DNA of 64,000 nucleotides. It comes from Erysipelotrichaceae bacterium. GTDB lineage: Bacteria; Bacillota_I; Bacilli_A; Erysipelotrichales; Erysipelotrichaceae. The notes under the pieces were generated by a model that was given only the letters and a program-made list of their open reading frames with translations, did not search any database and was not told where the DNA came from. The translations under genes were made by a program, and so were the position numbers. The DNA lies in assembly GCA_017442805.1 (NCBI GenBank), contig JAFRZA010000043.1:16817-80816 (forward strand), given 5' to 3'. Of the stretch, positions 53,295 through 62,670 are shown one piece after another (position 1 is the first letter of the stretch; every line of letters starts with the position of its first letter).

Positions 53295-54776
53295 ATGAAT
53301 TTGAATGATTTATACGAAACCAGACCCTTTGAAGAGGGCGATGGTGGTTTCATAGAGGAAAAGATCGCCGAAGAAACCGCTGCCGTCATGCCGCCGGAAG
53401 ACGGCATGGAGATCGACGAAATAATGGAGAAGCTGGCCCGGGACGGCTGGGAAAAGGAAAGTTTCAACGGAGCCTGGCTTTATGCGGAAAAGGGTGCGAT
53501 CATCGCCAAAGGCGCTGTCGGTTTCTGTGATCCGCAGAACTCTCAACCCGTAAAAGAAGACACCATCTTCCAGCTGGCCTCGGTTACCAAGCAGTTTACC
53601 GCCGCGGCGGTCATGCTGCTGGTGAGAGATGGACTTATCCATCTGGAAGATGACATTACCTCCTATTTCCCGCAAATCCCCTATAAGGGCGTGACATTGC
53701 GGCATCTGCTCACCCATACCAGCGGCATTCCCGATTACTTTGATGATGAAGACTGGTTAATCGACCTCTGGAAGAAGGAAAACCGGGTCCCCGAAAATGA
53801 CGTGATCCCGCGCTTTCTCTGCGAAGCCAAAGTCAAGCCATATTTCGCTCCGGGGGAAGACTTTGCCTACTCCAATACCGGTTATAACCTGCTGGCTTCT
53901 GTTATCGAACAGGCATCAGGTGAAACGTTTGAAGACTTCCTGAAGAAAAGACTCTTCGAACCGGCGGGAATGACATCCACCGGTGTATACCACACCCGCC
54001 GGGACGGTGTTCCCTTTGATAATTACGCTCAGGCAACGGTGCTCGAAGACGACGGATATGTCCGGGACGTGGATTCTGAAGACTGTGGTGACGTTACCGC
54101 CTTTGACGGTTTGAATGGAGACGATTACGTCTATACCAACATCTTCGACATGTTCGCCTGGGAAAATGCCTTAAGGGATTGCAGGGTACTCACTTTTGAA
54201 GAGCAGAGAATCATGTACACTCCGGCAAGACTCAATAACGGGGAAGACTATCGCAACGAAGATGACGGCAGTTATGGTTTCGGCTGGGGAATCACCAATG
54301 ACCCCCAACTCGGTCTGATCGTCAATCACAGCGGCGGCATGCCTGGCGTTCACACCTGGTTTGAACGCTTCGTTGACGCCGACAGAATGCTGGTGATCCT
54401 TTGCAACCGTGAAGAACAGGACGCCAGAGCTCACCGCGGCGTCTTTGAAGGAATGCGGGACGCCGCCAGGGGCAGGGAACCTCAGGCCGTTCAGAGTATC
54501 GAGGACATCGCTGTCCGCAATCCGGACACAACAAGTTGGAACGGCTTCTGCGGTAAATACGAGCATCCCGAAGACGCTGACTTCATCATCGATGAAGTTT
54601 ACCGCAGGGATGACGATCTCTACGCCAGAGCCATTGACGATGACGGAGACGAGCTGGAATTCCGGCTGTACCCCCTCGCAGAAAATGAGTTTGGCCGCAA
54701 GGGCGGCTTCCTCAAAGTGAAGTTCTCTGAAGACTCTCTGATCGTCGGCGACACCACTTTCCGGAAGCTGTCATAA
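53295..54776 (+). CDS. Serine hydrolase (beta-lactamase class C family) with C-terminal beta domain
   Basis: 493 residues. No signal peptide: the first 50 residues are acidic (EEGDGGFIEEKIAEETAAVM). The penicillin-binding fold begins at about 55. Ser96-x-x-Lys99 is in SVTKQF, with YSNTGYNLL the Tyr motif and NHSGGMPG the third motif. The last 90 residues (FCGKYEHPEDADFIIDE, FRLYPLAENEFGRK) form a separate beta-rich domain, as in many serine hydrolases of this group. It is a tandem paralogue of the interrupted gene before it. Probably an esterase or peptidase inside the cell rather than a beta-lactamase. GGAGG precedes the ATG. Confidence 0.9.
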   Translation: MNLNDLYETRPFEEGDGGFIEEKIAEETAAVMPPEDGMEIDEIMEKLARDGWEKESFNGAWLYAEKGAIIAKGAVGFCDPQNSQPVKEDTIFQLASVTKQFTAAAVMLLVRDGLIHLEDDITSYFPQIPYKGVTLRHLLTHTSGIPDYFDDEDWLIDLWKKENRVPENDVIPRFLCEAKVKPYFAPGEDFAYSNTGYNLLASVIEQASGETFEDFLKKRLFEPAGMTSTGVYHTRRDGVPFDNYAQATVLEDDGYVRDVDSEDCGDVTAFDGLNGDDYVYTNIFDMFAWENALRDCRVLTFEEQRIMYTPARLNNGEDYRNEDDGSYGFGWGITNDPQLGLIVNHSGGMPGVHTWFERFVDADRMLVILCNREEQDARAHRGVFEGMRDAARGREPQAVQSIEDIAVRNPDTTSWNGFCGKYEHPEDADFIIDEVYRRDDDLYARAIDDDGDELEFRLYPLAENEFGRKGGFLKVKFSEDSLIVGDTTFRKLS

Positions 54777-54784
54777 GCTACGTT

Positions 54785-54820
54785 AAAACCGGTCTGCTGC
54801 TTCAGCAACAGACCGGTTTT
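54785..54820. terminator. Bidirectional terminator
   Basis: AAAACCGGTCTG/CAGACCGGTTTT with an inner CTGC/GCAA region, between convergent genes. Confidence 0.9.
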
Positions 54821-54836
54821 CTCTTAGTTTCGCTTA

Positions 54837-55277
54837 TCAGATCTGGGGTTTTCCACTGCCGTACCAGTAGAAGACGGTGTTATTGGTCGGATGGATCGTT
54901 CCGCCCAGTTTCTTATACAGGGCGATCGCCCTTTCGTTGTCCTGCTGGGTGATCAGGCAGGTGTAATGGATCTCGTACTCTTTGGAATACTCCAGCAGCA
55001 TCTCCATCAGCCGGGTCGCGATGCCCTGACGCTGAAACCGGTCCTGAACGAAGAGATGATAGATCATCATCATGTCCCTGCCGTTATCCAGCCGCGGCAG
55101 CAGGTAGGCCAGCGTATAGCCGGCGACTTCCTCACCTTCCAATGCGACCGCCACCAGGATCTTGTTGTTATTCAGTATTTCCGACGCCTTGTCATGACTG
55201 ATCTGCTGGTGGCGGAAGGTCTCCGTCAGCCTGATCAGCACCTCATGGTCATTTTCCTTAAGAAAGCGGAATTCCAT
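54837..55277 (-). CDS. GNAT family N-acetyltransferase
   Basis: 146 residues. The acetyl-CoA loop is RFQRQGIATRLMEMLL, preceded by the MMMIYHLFVQD strand. The substrate is not recognisable. GAGGTGA lies before the ATG. Confidence 0.9.
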   Translation of the reverse strand: MEFRFLKENDHEVLIRLTETFRHQQISHDKASEILNNNKILVAVALEGEEVAGYTLAYLLPRLDNGRDMMMIYHLFVQDRFQRQGIATRLMEMLLEYSKEYEIHYTCLITQQDNERAIALYKKLGGTIHPTNNTVFYWYGSGKPQI

Positions 55278-55391
55278 TATGTCTCACCTCGTTTTTTCCT
55301 TATCAGACAATTAAATTATCTTTTATTATTCCCTTTTCCGCAATATTTACTCTTCCGGTGATGATGTAAGCGTGTTCATCCCGCCGCGGTT

Positions 55392-55420
55392 TTGTCTTAT
55401 GGTTTTGAACAAGGTATAAT
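55392..55420 (+). promoter_or_regulatory. Promoter of the GT4/acyltransferase operon
   Basis: TTGTCT (55392-55397), 17-bp spacer, TATAAT (55415-55420). Confidence 0.75.
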
Positions 55421-55435
55421 TGACTTGGTGATATT

Positions 55436-56809
55436 ATGGAAAAACTTGATGTCTGCCTTATCAACGATTCCTTCCCGCCTCTGATTGACGGCGTATCCAA
55501 CGCGGTATTCAATTACGCTTCCATCATTCAGAAAGAGCTGGGTAATGCGGTCGTTGCCACCCCAGAACTCCCGGGCGTTCAGGACGACTATGATTTCCAG
55601 GTCCTGCGCTATCCGTCAATCGATACGACCAAGGCCGTCGGCTACCGTACTGGCGTTCCCTTTAATCCGCCTTATCTGACCCAGTTCAACGAACAGCACA
55701 TCGACATCATCCACTCGCACTGCCCCATCACCTCGACCTATCTGGCCAGGATCCTCAGGGAACAGACCAAGAGTCCGATCGTGCTGACCTATCATACCAA
55801 ATTTGACATCGACATCCGCAAGGCCATCGATTCCAAGCTGCTTCAGGAAGTAGCCATCAACGCTCTCGTCAGCAACATCCAGGCCGTCGATGAAGTCTGG
55901 GCCGTTTCCCGCGGCGCCGGCGAGAACCTGAAGTCGCTGGGTTATAAAGGCGACTACATCGTCATGCATAACGGCGTCGACTTCACCAAGGGCGCCAGCA
56001 GTAAAAAGGCCGTCGAAGCATTCCGCAACGAGCGGGGCATCAGCGACGGCAAGCCGATCTACCTGTTTGTCGGCCGGATGATGTGGTACAAGGGCATTAA
56101 GATCATCGTCGATGCCCTCTGCGAACTTAAGAAGCACGGCATCGATTTCCACATGCTGTTCATCGGCGACGGTGTCGACCGCAGGGAGATCCAGCAGTAC
56201 ATTGAGGAAAAGGGACTGACCGATGAATGCATCTTCACCGGTTCCATTTCCGACCGCAAGGTCCTGAAGACCGCCTTTTCGGCTTCCGACCTCTTCCTGT
56301 TCCCCTCGACCTTCGATACCAACGGCATCGTCGTCCGGGAAGCGGCCGCGGCCGGACTGGGCAGCGTGCTGATCCGCAACAGCTGCGCCGCTGAGGATAC
56401 CCTGGACGGCGTCAATACCATCCAGATCGAAGAAAACGCCGAAAGCCTGGCCAAGGTACTGATCCAGGCCGGCAACAATACCGACTATTTCCACCGCATC
56501 GGCAGAAACGCCCAGCGGCAGCTTTACATGTCATGGAAAGAAGCCGTTGAGCAGGCCTATGAGCGCTACAAGGTCGTGGTGGAAAAATACGAATACCAGC
56601 CCCGTAATCCGCTGGACATCTCCGACAGCTTCTTCGGCATGTGGTCCGACATCTCTCTGGCCATCACCAGGGCCAAGAAGAACCGTCAGGATTTCGTCCG
56701 CAAGCTGAGAGATACCGCTGAAGGCATCAGACAGACCAGCGACATGATCAGCTACCGGCGGACGGAGATCAGGGAGTATTTCGACGACATGCTGGACCGC
56801 TACCTGTAA
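55436..56809 (+). CDS. GT4 glycosyltransferase, probable diacylglycerol glucosyltransferase
   Basis: 457 residues. GT-B fold: INDSFPPLIDGVSNAVFNYA at the start, YHTKFDIDIRKAI, and the E-x7-E motif region FPSTFDTNGIVVREAAAAG. This start and the HSHCPITSTYLAR segment resemble the glucosyltransferases that build the glycolipid anchor of lipoteichoic acid. It is the first gene of a plus-strand operon with a condensation-like protein and a zinc-ribbon membrane protein. Confidence 0.85.
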   Translation: MEKLDVCLINDSFPPLIDGVSNAVFNYASIIQKELGNAVVATPELPGVQDDYDFQVLRYPSIDTTKAVGYRTGVPFNPPYLTQFNEQHIDIIHSHCPITSTYLARILREQTKSPIVLTYHTKFDIDIRKAIDSKLLQEVAINALVSNIQAVDEVWAVSRGAGENLKSLGYKGDYIVMHNGVDFTKGASSKKAVEAFRNERGISDGKPIYLFVGRMMWYKGIKIIVDALCELKKHGIDFHMLFIGDGVDRREIQQYIEEKGLTDECIFTGSISDRKVLKTAFSASDLFLFPSTFDTNGIVVREAAAAGLGSVLIRNSCAAEDTLDGVNTIQIEENAESLAKVLIQAGNNTDYFHRIGRNAQRQLYMSWKEAVEQAYERYKVVVEKYEYQPRNPLDISDSFFGMWSDISLAITRAKKNRQDFVRKLRDTAEGIRQTSDMISYRRTEIREYFDDMLDRYL

Positions 56810-56842
56810 GCCGGTTCAGTCAGTAATACATGAGGTGAGCTG

Positions 56843-58114
56843 ATGCCAAAGTGGTTCAAACTGGACAACGCGGCCAAGATCTACCCGCCGGTCCTCAACG
56901 GCCAGTGGGCAGCCATGTTCCGGCTGTCCGCCGATCTGACGGAAGACATTGATCCGGCAATCCTGAAACAGGCTCAGGAAAGAGTTCTGGTCAGGATGCC
57001 TTCTTTCGCCACGACGCTGAAGTCCGGTCTTTTCTGGTTCTACCTCGATCACATCGACGGCCAGCCGCCAATCAGTGAAGACACCAGCAACCCCATGCAG
57101 ATGCTCAACTTCCGCAAAAACAACCGCTTCATGTACCGGCTGCTTTATCATCGCAACCGCATCGCCGTGGAGTTCTTCCACTCCCTGACCGACGGTACCG
57201 GCGGCATGACCTTCCTGATGACGCTGATCAATGAGTACCTGCACATCAGATACGGCACCGCCATCTGTCCGGACCGGTTCATTCTCAACTGCTCTGACGA
57301 ACCGATCGAAGAGGAATACGAAGACGCCTTTCTGCGCTATGGCCAGAAGAAGACCGTCGGCATCGCTGAAAAGACATCATATCAGTACTGGCATACCCGC
57401 ACGGACTTCAACAAGCTGCTGGCGGTCTGCGGCAGCGTGGATACCGCGAAACTGAAGGAGCTCGCCAAGTCCTACGACGCTCCCGTCGGTACCTTCTGCG
57501 CGGCACTGTTGCTATACTCGGCGCTGCAGCTGCAGAAGATGGACCGCCGCTCTTCAGTCAAGAGAAAAATGGTCAAGATCTCCGTGCCCATCAACCTCCG
57601 GCGCTTCTTCCCCAGCCGGACGGTCCGCAACTTCTCGGCTTTCGTCAACCCCGGCCTTTACGGATCGCTGGGTGACTACAGCCTGAAGGAAGTCGTGGAT
57701 TTCACCCGCAACTACTTTGGCATTCACATAACCGAAAAGCAGCAGCTGGCCAAGTTCTCCTATAACGTGGCCGCGGAACGCCATGCGCTGATCCGCATCA
57801 CGCCGCTGATCCTCAAGATACCGATTCTCTTCATCGCCTACTTTACCGCCGGCGACCTGCTGTACTGCTCGACCATCTCCAACATGGGTCTCGTCACCCT
57901 GCCTCCGGAAGTCGGCAGGTATGTCACCAGGCTTGACTTCATGCTCGGCAAGGCCATCTGCGGCCGCTCGATGCTGGGATGCGTCAGCTATAACGGCCGG
58001 ACAGTCTTCAACTTTTCCAGAAACATCAGGCAGTCCGAACTCGAAAGGATCTTCTTCTCCACCCTGGTTGAACTCGGTGCGGAAGTCTTCATTGAAAGCA
58101 ACGGGAGGGATTAA
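56843..58114 (+). CDS. Condensation-fold acyltransferase-like protein
   Basis: 423 residues. It has FFHSLTDGTGG, a variant of the HHxxxDG active-site motif of chloramphenicol acetyltransferase/condensation enzymes, with the second His replaced by Phe-Phe-His-Ser order. The C-terminal strand pattern SNMGLVTLP fits the DFGWG-like region of that fold. It may acylate a lipid or sugar alcohol. It follows GT4 by 33 bp and is 2 bp from the next gene. In my recollection, such proteins pair with zinc-ribbon membrane proteins in Bacillota, but the reaction is unproven. Confidence 0.8.
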   Translation: MPKWFKLDNAAKIYPPVLNGQWAAMFRLSADLTEDIDPAILKQAQERVLVRMPSFATTLKSGLFWFYLDHIDGQPPISEDTSNPMQMLNFRKNNRFMYRLLYHRNRIAVEFFHSLTDGTGGMTFLMTLINEYLHIRYGTAICPDRFILNCSDEPIEEEYEDAFLRYGQKKTVGIAEKTSYQYWHTRTDFNKLLAVCGSVDTAKLKELAKSYDAPVGTFCAALLLYSALQLQKMDRRSSVKRKMVKISVPINLRRFFPSRTVRNFSAFVNPGLYGSLGDYSLKEVVDFTRNYFGIHITEKQQLAKFSYNVAAERHALIRITPLILKIPILFIAYFTAGDLLYCSTISNMGLVTLPPEVGRYVTRLDFMLGKAICGRSMLGCVSYNGRTVFNFSRNIRQSELERIFFSTLVELGAEVFIESNGRD

Positions 58115-58116
58115 TC

Positions 58117-58818
58117 ATGTCATACTGCGTTCACTGCGGGGTCCGTCTGGCCTCCTACGAAACCGTCTGTCCGCTCTGCGGCACGCCGGTCAATGACCCT
58201 AACGGAAATCCGGAAAACGACCTGCCCCGCTTCGGGGAATACCTGGAAACGACGGACCGCAAGGTCAACCGCCATTTCCTCTTTTCCCTGATCACGGGCC
58301 TGGCCTTCATTCCCTTCATCATCACCGCGATCGTCGATTACTGCCTGAATCATTCCTTCAGCTGGTCGCTGCTGGTGCTGGGCGGGGAATTCGTGCTGTG
58401 GGTCTTCATTCTCATTCCCTTCCGCTACAGCTTCACCCGGCCCTCGACCTTCATTCTGTTTGATACGCTGGCTGTCGCCCTGCTGGTACTGCTGATCACT
58501 GTCATTTTCAGGTTCAAGTGGTACCTTTCCCTGGGCCTGCCGCTGGTGCTGCTCTCCGGACTGTTCATTTACGCCGTCGTCTTCATCATCATTGACGACA
58601 AGCCGCGCAAGCTGATGGCCTTCGGGTCGCTGTTCTTCGCCCTTTCCATCTACCTGATCCTGATCGACCTGGTGATCTCCCATCACATTCACAGCAGCTT
58701 CCGGCTGACCTGGTCCTACTGGCCCTTTGTGCCGTTATTCACTGTCGGGCTGATGGCGATGCTGTTTTCCAGAAGCATGAAGATCTCTTCCTGGCTGAAG
58801 AAGAAACTGTTCATTTAA
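58117..58818 (+). CDS. Zinc-ribbon membrane protein (DUF6320-like)
   Basis: 233 residues. The first 25 residues form a double CxxC zinc ribbon (YCVHCGVRL, CPLCGTPV). About six membrane helices follow. The same plan is seen in DUF6320-like proteins next to condensation-type acyltransferases. Role unknown, probably structural or assembly partner for the preceding protein. Confidence 0.85.
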   Translation: MSYCVHCGVRLASYETVCPLCGTPVNDPNGNPENDLPRFGEYLETTDRKVNRHFLFSLITGLAFIPFIITAIVDYCLNHSFSWSLLVLGGEFVLWVFILIPFRYSFTRPSTFILFDTLAVALLVLLITVIFRFKWYLSLGLPLVLLSGLFIYAVVFIIIDDKPRKLMAFGSLFFALSIYLILIDLVISHHIHSSFRLTWSYWPFVPLFTVGLMAMLFSRSMKISSWLKKKLFI

Positions 58819-58825
58819 GCCAAAC

Positions 58826-58850
58826 GAAAAATGCGGAATTCCGCATTTTC
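58826..58850. terminator. Bidirectional terminator before ltaS
   Basis: GAAAATGCGGAATTCCGCATTTTC, perfect palindrome between convergent genes. Confidence 0.9.
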
Positions 58851-58859
58851 TTGTGGTTT

Positions 58860-60887
58860 TCATTCGGAGGCCGGGGCCAGCGGATACTTCGGAGTGCCGT
58901 CCTTGTTGAAGACGTACTTGTAGTAGTCGTGGTCCAGGACCGCAGGGGAATACTTCTTCATGTTTTCGACCTTGCCGTTGATCAGCCGGACGTAGGCGTC
59001 GATCTCCTCCTGGCTCATCGTGCAGGTATCGGAAGGAACGAACTTCTTACTGACGGAATAGTAAGTCCCCTGTCTGGTCTTCCAGTTCCAGGAACCGCCC
59101 TCAGCCGTCCGGGTATTGATGATGCAGATGTTCTCCTTGCTGGAAAGGATGTCGTTTCCGGTAAAGAAGCGGGAATCGTATTCCAGTCCGAACAGATTGG
59201 CCAGGGTCGGAACGATGTCATAGCTGGTACAGGGTTCATCGATGACGACCGGTTTTTCCATGGATGCGCACCAGCACAGGAAGTAGTTGCGGTAAACTTC
59301 CAGGTTCGCTCTCACGTTCTTTTCCTCGACACCGTAGAGTTCCGCCAGCGGCGCGTCGGGCAGACCGTAGGGATAGTGGTCGCAGCACAGGGCGATGACC
59401 GTATCCTGCAGCTTGCCGGCCTTTTCCAGTTCCTGAATCAGGAATTCCAGCATCCTGTCCACTTCGATCTGGGTGGCGATGTAGCCCTTGACCAGATCGC
59501 TGTAGGGCAGACCGTCGACCAGGGCCTTGTTCTTTCTGGCCATGGCATTGCCCTTGAAGGTATAGTTGGTATGGCCGGAAATCGTCATGTAATAGGCATG
59601 GAAAGGCGTCTTGGAATTGATGTAGTCCTTATAGGTGACCTGCGCCATGTCCAGGTCTGACTGCGGCCAGGTGTTGTGCTGCAGCTTCAGGCCGCTGCCG
59701 ATGGCCACGAATTTCTTATAGCCCATGGCCGGATAGGCCACGTTGCGGCTGTAATAGGTGTCATAGCCGTCGTGATAGGAATAGTTGGTATAACCGCTTC
59801 TTAAGAAGAGATTGCCCATCGCGGTATACATCGTCTTGCCTTCGGAATTGGGCAGACAGGCAGCCGTGGTATAGAAGTGGCCGGTGAGATTGGAGTATTC
59901 GCCCGATGCCGTGCTGCCGCCCCACATGCTGTCATAGAAATTGGTAAACTGGAAGCCCTCGTTGTACATGCGGTAGAGCGTCGGGGTCAGTTCTTTGCTG
60001 ACAGCGCGGTAGGAGAAACCTTCCAGAGTCAGGAAGATCAGATTCTTACCGGCGAACATGCCGGTATATTCGTTCTGGTCAGAGGCCGTTACCGAGGCAA
60101 AGTATCTGTGCATGTTCTTGATGGTGCTGTTGGAAGTCGCCGCGATCATGGCATCAAAGTCGATGTTCAGCGCGTTCTTGAGAATGACCTTGTCCTGGGT
60201 AACCTGAACGTCAGGAACGGAGAGGCTTGATACGTTGTCCCCGGCATAGGGATTTCCCGGATCGCTTTCCTCTACTCCGAAAACCGTCTGATACAGGTCA
60301 ACGGTACTTCCGGTAAGAGCGCCATAGCGCAGATAAGTGCTGGTAACGTCATCCTGCGTTTTTCTGACGACCTTGAGGTTTTCAGGATTATAGATGATCA
60401 CGGTGAAAAGGATCGCGAAGGCCAGCAGGCCGCATGTCAGCTGTATCACAAACAGCTTGGGTTTGAAACGCAGATCTGCCTTGCGGAAGAAGATCAGGTA
60501 GATGGCGATCGGCGCAAGAATGGCCAGGATCATAAACTTTGATTCCCACATTCCCGCCAGAGCTTCCCGCCAGAAGGCGGTAACGTCACCGGCCAGACCG
60601 ATGGTATTCCACATGAAGAAGGTGTGGAAGATGTTGTAGTAAACCATCATGCCTCCGAAGATGAACGCGAAGATCAGCAGGATGATGACCGTCATGATCT
60701 TCTGCCCTTTTCCTTTGAACAGGGAAACCACGCAGGAGAGCAGGCATCCCAGGCAGATGGATGAAAGCAAATAATTCAGAATTGTCTTGTCTGCCGTAAA
60801 GCCGAAAATGAACAGATGGAAGGTGATTTCCATAAGAAAGATCAGCAGCGGCAGAAGCAGATATTTGACAATGCTACTCTTAATCAT
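58860..60887 (-). CDS. ltaS: LTA synthase family membrane sulfatase-like protein
   Basis: 675 residues from ATG 60887, with GGGAGG 5 nt upstream. Five N-terminal membrane helices precede an extracellular alkaline phosphatase-superfamily domain. LTLEGFSYRAVSKE is the metal Glu region, STASGEYSNLTG the catalytic Thr, HTNYT and CDHYPYG the rest. It polymerises glycerol phosphate from phosphatidylglycerol onto the glycolipid anchor. Start overlaps the upstream lipoprotein gene by 8 bp. Confidence 0.9.
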   Translation of the reverse strand: MIKSSIVKYLLLPLLIFLMEITFHLFIFGFTADKTILNYLLSSICLGCLLSCVVSLFKGKGQKIMTVIILLIFAFIFGGMMVYYNIFHTFFMWNTIGLAGDVTAFWREALAGMWESKFMILAILAPIAIYLIFFRKADLRFKPKLFVIQLTCGLLAFAILFTVIIYNPENLKVVRKTQDDVTSTYLRYGALTGSTVDLYQTVFGVEESDPGNPYAGDNVSSLSVPDVQVTQDKVILKNALNIDFDAMIAATSNSTIKNMHRYFASVTASDQNEYTGMFAGKNLIFLTLEGFSYRAVSKELTPTLYRMYNEGFQFTNFYDSMWGGSTASGEYSNLTGHFYTTAACLPNSEGKTMYTAMGNLFLRSGYTNYSYHDGYDTYYSRNVAYPAMGYKKFVAIGSGLKLQHNTWPQSDLDMAQVTYKDYINSKTPFHAYYMTISGHTNYTFKGNAMARKNKALVDGLPYSDLVKGYIATQIEVDRMLEFLIQELEKAGKLQDTVIALCCDHYPYGLPDAPLAELYGVEEKNVRANLEVYRNYFLCWCASMEKPVVIDEPCTSYDIVPTLANLFGLEYDSRFFTGNDILSSKENICIINTRTAEGGSWNWKTRQGTYYSVSKKFVPSDTCTMSQEEIDAYVRLINGKVENMKKYSPAVLDHDYYKYVFNKDGTPKYPLAPASE

Positions 60888-61602
60888 GCTGTCCTCCCAT
60901 CCGGAACAGCACGAAGCTGTTCTCATCATAATACTGATAGAGATAGTATTTCTCTTCCGTGGAAACTGAACTGTCTCTCAAGCCGACGATCAATCCGTCA
61001 TAGCCTTCAGGCAGAAGCGCCTCAAAGGTTATCGTTATGTTCTTGTAATAGAGTTCGCCTCTCTGGATCCATTCGCCGTTGTTACAGATGACCCTGAGAT
61101 GACAGTCGTCAGACTCCTTGCCGTACCAGTTAACGGTAAAGGTATTGTATCCCTTCTCTTCGTCGTAACGGTACGCCTTGGTAAACGCCTCAATGTTGAA
61201 GCAGTCGCTGATGACATAGTTGTAGCGGAAACCGTACTGATTGCTGGCGGCATCCCCGATGATCAGCTTCAGGGTCAGGATCTGCCACTGATAGCCGTTT
61301 TTCCCCTGGTGGGTCTCGTCGCTGTCAAAAACCTGATAAGCGCTGACGCTTACCTTTCCTTCCGTCGGTTCATCGTTTTCCGAACATACCGTATGATACG
61401 CGTATTCTTTGTCGATGGTCAGCGGATTGACCCTGATTCCGTATTTTTCAACATCCGCCGTTAACGGCACGCCCTGAGTCTGGCCGCAGACGGAACAGGT
61501 TGAGGGGGCCTGATAGTTTGCCGGCTCCCAACTGTGTGAATGTATCGATGAACAGCCTGTCAAAATCAGCGCTGCCAATAGTAATATGACCGTTTTTTTC
61601 AT
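60880..61602 (-). CDS. Lipoprotein with Cys-Gly zinc-knuckle-like motif, unknown function
   Basis: 240 residues. Lipobox LILTGC gives a lipidated Cys17. Next is HSWEPANYQAPSTCSVCGQTQG, a motif common in surface proteins of Bacillota (written here in part as APSTCSVCGQTQG). A beta-rich domain follows. It is coupled to ltaS by an 8-bp overlap, which suggests a role in LTA synthesis. The ATG has no ribosome binding site and lies 7-9 nt from the -10, so the transcript may be leaderless. Confidence 0.8.
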   Translation of the reverse strand: MKKTVILLLAALILTGCSSIHSHSWEPANYQAPSTCSVCGQTQGVPLTADVEKYGIRVNPLTIDKEYAYHTVCSENDEPTEGKVSVSAYQVFDSDETHQGKNGYQWQILTLKLIIGDAASNQYGFRYNYVISDCFNIEAFTKAYRYDEEKGYNTFTVNWYGKESDDCHLRVICNNGEWIQRGELYYKNITITFEALLPEGYDGLIVGLRDSSVSTEEKYYLYQYYDENSFVLFRMGGQHD

Positions 61603-61639
61603 ATAATCTAATATATAACAGATTTGGATTTTCTTCCAA
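61602..61639. promoter_or_regulatory. Compact divergent promoter region
   Basis: Minus strand: TTGGAA (61634-61639) and TGT TATATA (61612-61620) point to a start at the lipoprotein ATG. Plus strand: TATAAT (61602-61607), which overlaps that ATG, would serve the lipid-kinase gene. Confidence 0.55.
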
Positions 61640-61654
61640 CGGAAGGTGAGTTAT

Positions 61655-62563
61655 ATGAGAAAAAAGATCCTGTTGCTGGCCAACTTCTCCTCAGGAAAGG
61701 GCGGCGGCAAAAACCACATGGTCAGTCTGATCAGAGAACTGTCTCTGAAGGGTTTTGAGCCGGTTGCCTATCCCATCATGCCGGAAGAGGGTCTGACCTC
61801 CGATCTCATTCTGGATAACACGGGCCGCGACTATGAAGCCATTCTCTGCTGCGGCGGCGACGGCACCCTGAATTATCTGGTAAACTACCTGGTCAGAAAC
61901 GATCTGGACATTCCGGTCGCCTACCTGCCGACCGGCTCCTGTAACGACTTCGCCTTCTCGCTGTACGGCAAGCGCAATGTCGCTGCTAAGGAATTGGTCG
62001 AGGCCATCGCCGAAGACCGGCAGTTCCGCTATGACCTGGTCAGGATCAATGACACCTGTTTCAATTACGTTGCCGCCTTCGGCAGCTTCACCGGCGTCAG
62101 CTACAAGACCGATCAGAACATGAAGAACACCTTCGGCTTTCTGGCCTACATGCTCAATGCCATCTATGTCGCTCCCAAGGAACTGGGACACTATCATCAT
62201 CTGGTCCTCAAGTGCGACGAAAGAACGATTGAGGGAGATTTCCTGGTCGGCGCCATCTCCAATTCCACTTCCATCGGCGGCTTCACCCCTTCCATCATCG
62301 AGCGCAGCCAGATCAACGACGGCCAGTTCGAGGTCACCCTCATCAGCAAGACCGACAACATCAAGGACCTCAACGACCTGCTGACCTCCCTGCTTTCGGG
62401 AAAGCCGGATAACGTTCTTTTGACCAGCTTCCACACCGACCGTCTGACCATCGATTTCGCCGATGACTGCGAATGGACGCTGGACGGTGAAGCGGGAGGC
62501 GTCATCAATCATGCTGAGTTTTCCCTGCTAAATGAGCGTCAGAGGACATACCGGCTGCGCTGA
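61655..62563 (+). CDS. Diacylglycerol/lipid kinase family protein
   Basis: 302 residues from ATG 61655, 6 nt after AGGTGA. DAGK catalytic domain: CCGGDGTLNYLVN, PTGSCNDFAFSL, and the C-terminal EFSLLNERQR end. In LTA metabolism DgkB recycles the diacylglycerol released by LtaS, which fits its location. YegS-type lipid kinase is the alternative. Confidence 0.9.
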   Translation: MRKKILLLANFSSGKGGGKNHMVSLIRELSLKGFEPVAYPIMPEEGLTSDLILDNTGRDYEAILCCGGDGTLNYLVNYLVRNDLDIPVAYLPTGSCNDFAFSLYGKRNVAAKELVEAIAEDRQFRYDLVRINDTCFNYVAAFGSFTGVSYKTDQNMKNTFGFLAYMLNAIYVAPKELGHYHHLVLKCDERTIEGDFLVGAISNSTSIGGFTPSIIERSQINDGQFEVTLISKTDNIKDLNDLLTSLLSGKPDNVLLTSFHTDRLTIDFADDCEWTLDGEAGGVINHAEFSLLNERQRTYRLR

Positions 62564-62614
62564 TCAGACAAAAAGAAGGCAAAACCGGCCGTAAAAATCG
62601 CCAAAATGTATGTG

Positions 62615-62643
62615 TTGAATTACGTTTTTCGGTTTGTTATAAT
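62615..62643 (+). promoter_or_regulatory. secG promoter
   Basis: TTGAAT (62615-62620), 17-bp spacer, TATAAT (62638-62643), with TG at -14. Confidence 0.85.
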
Positions 62644-62670
62644 AAGTAAGCAATTCAAAGGAGTTTAGAC

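Noticed and set aside
55303..55512. 69-codon minus-strand frame upstream of GT4
   Set aside because: It crosses the GT4 promoter and start; no ribosome binding site.
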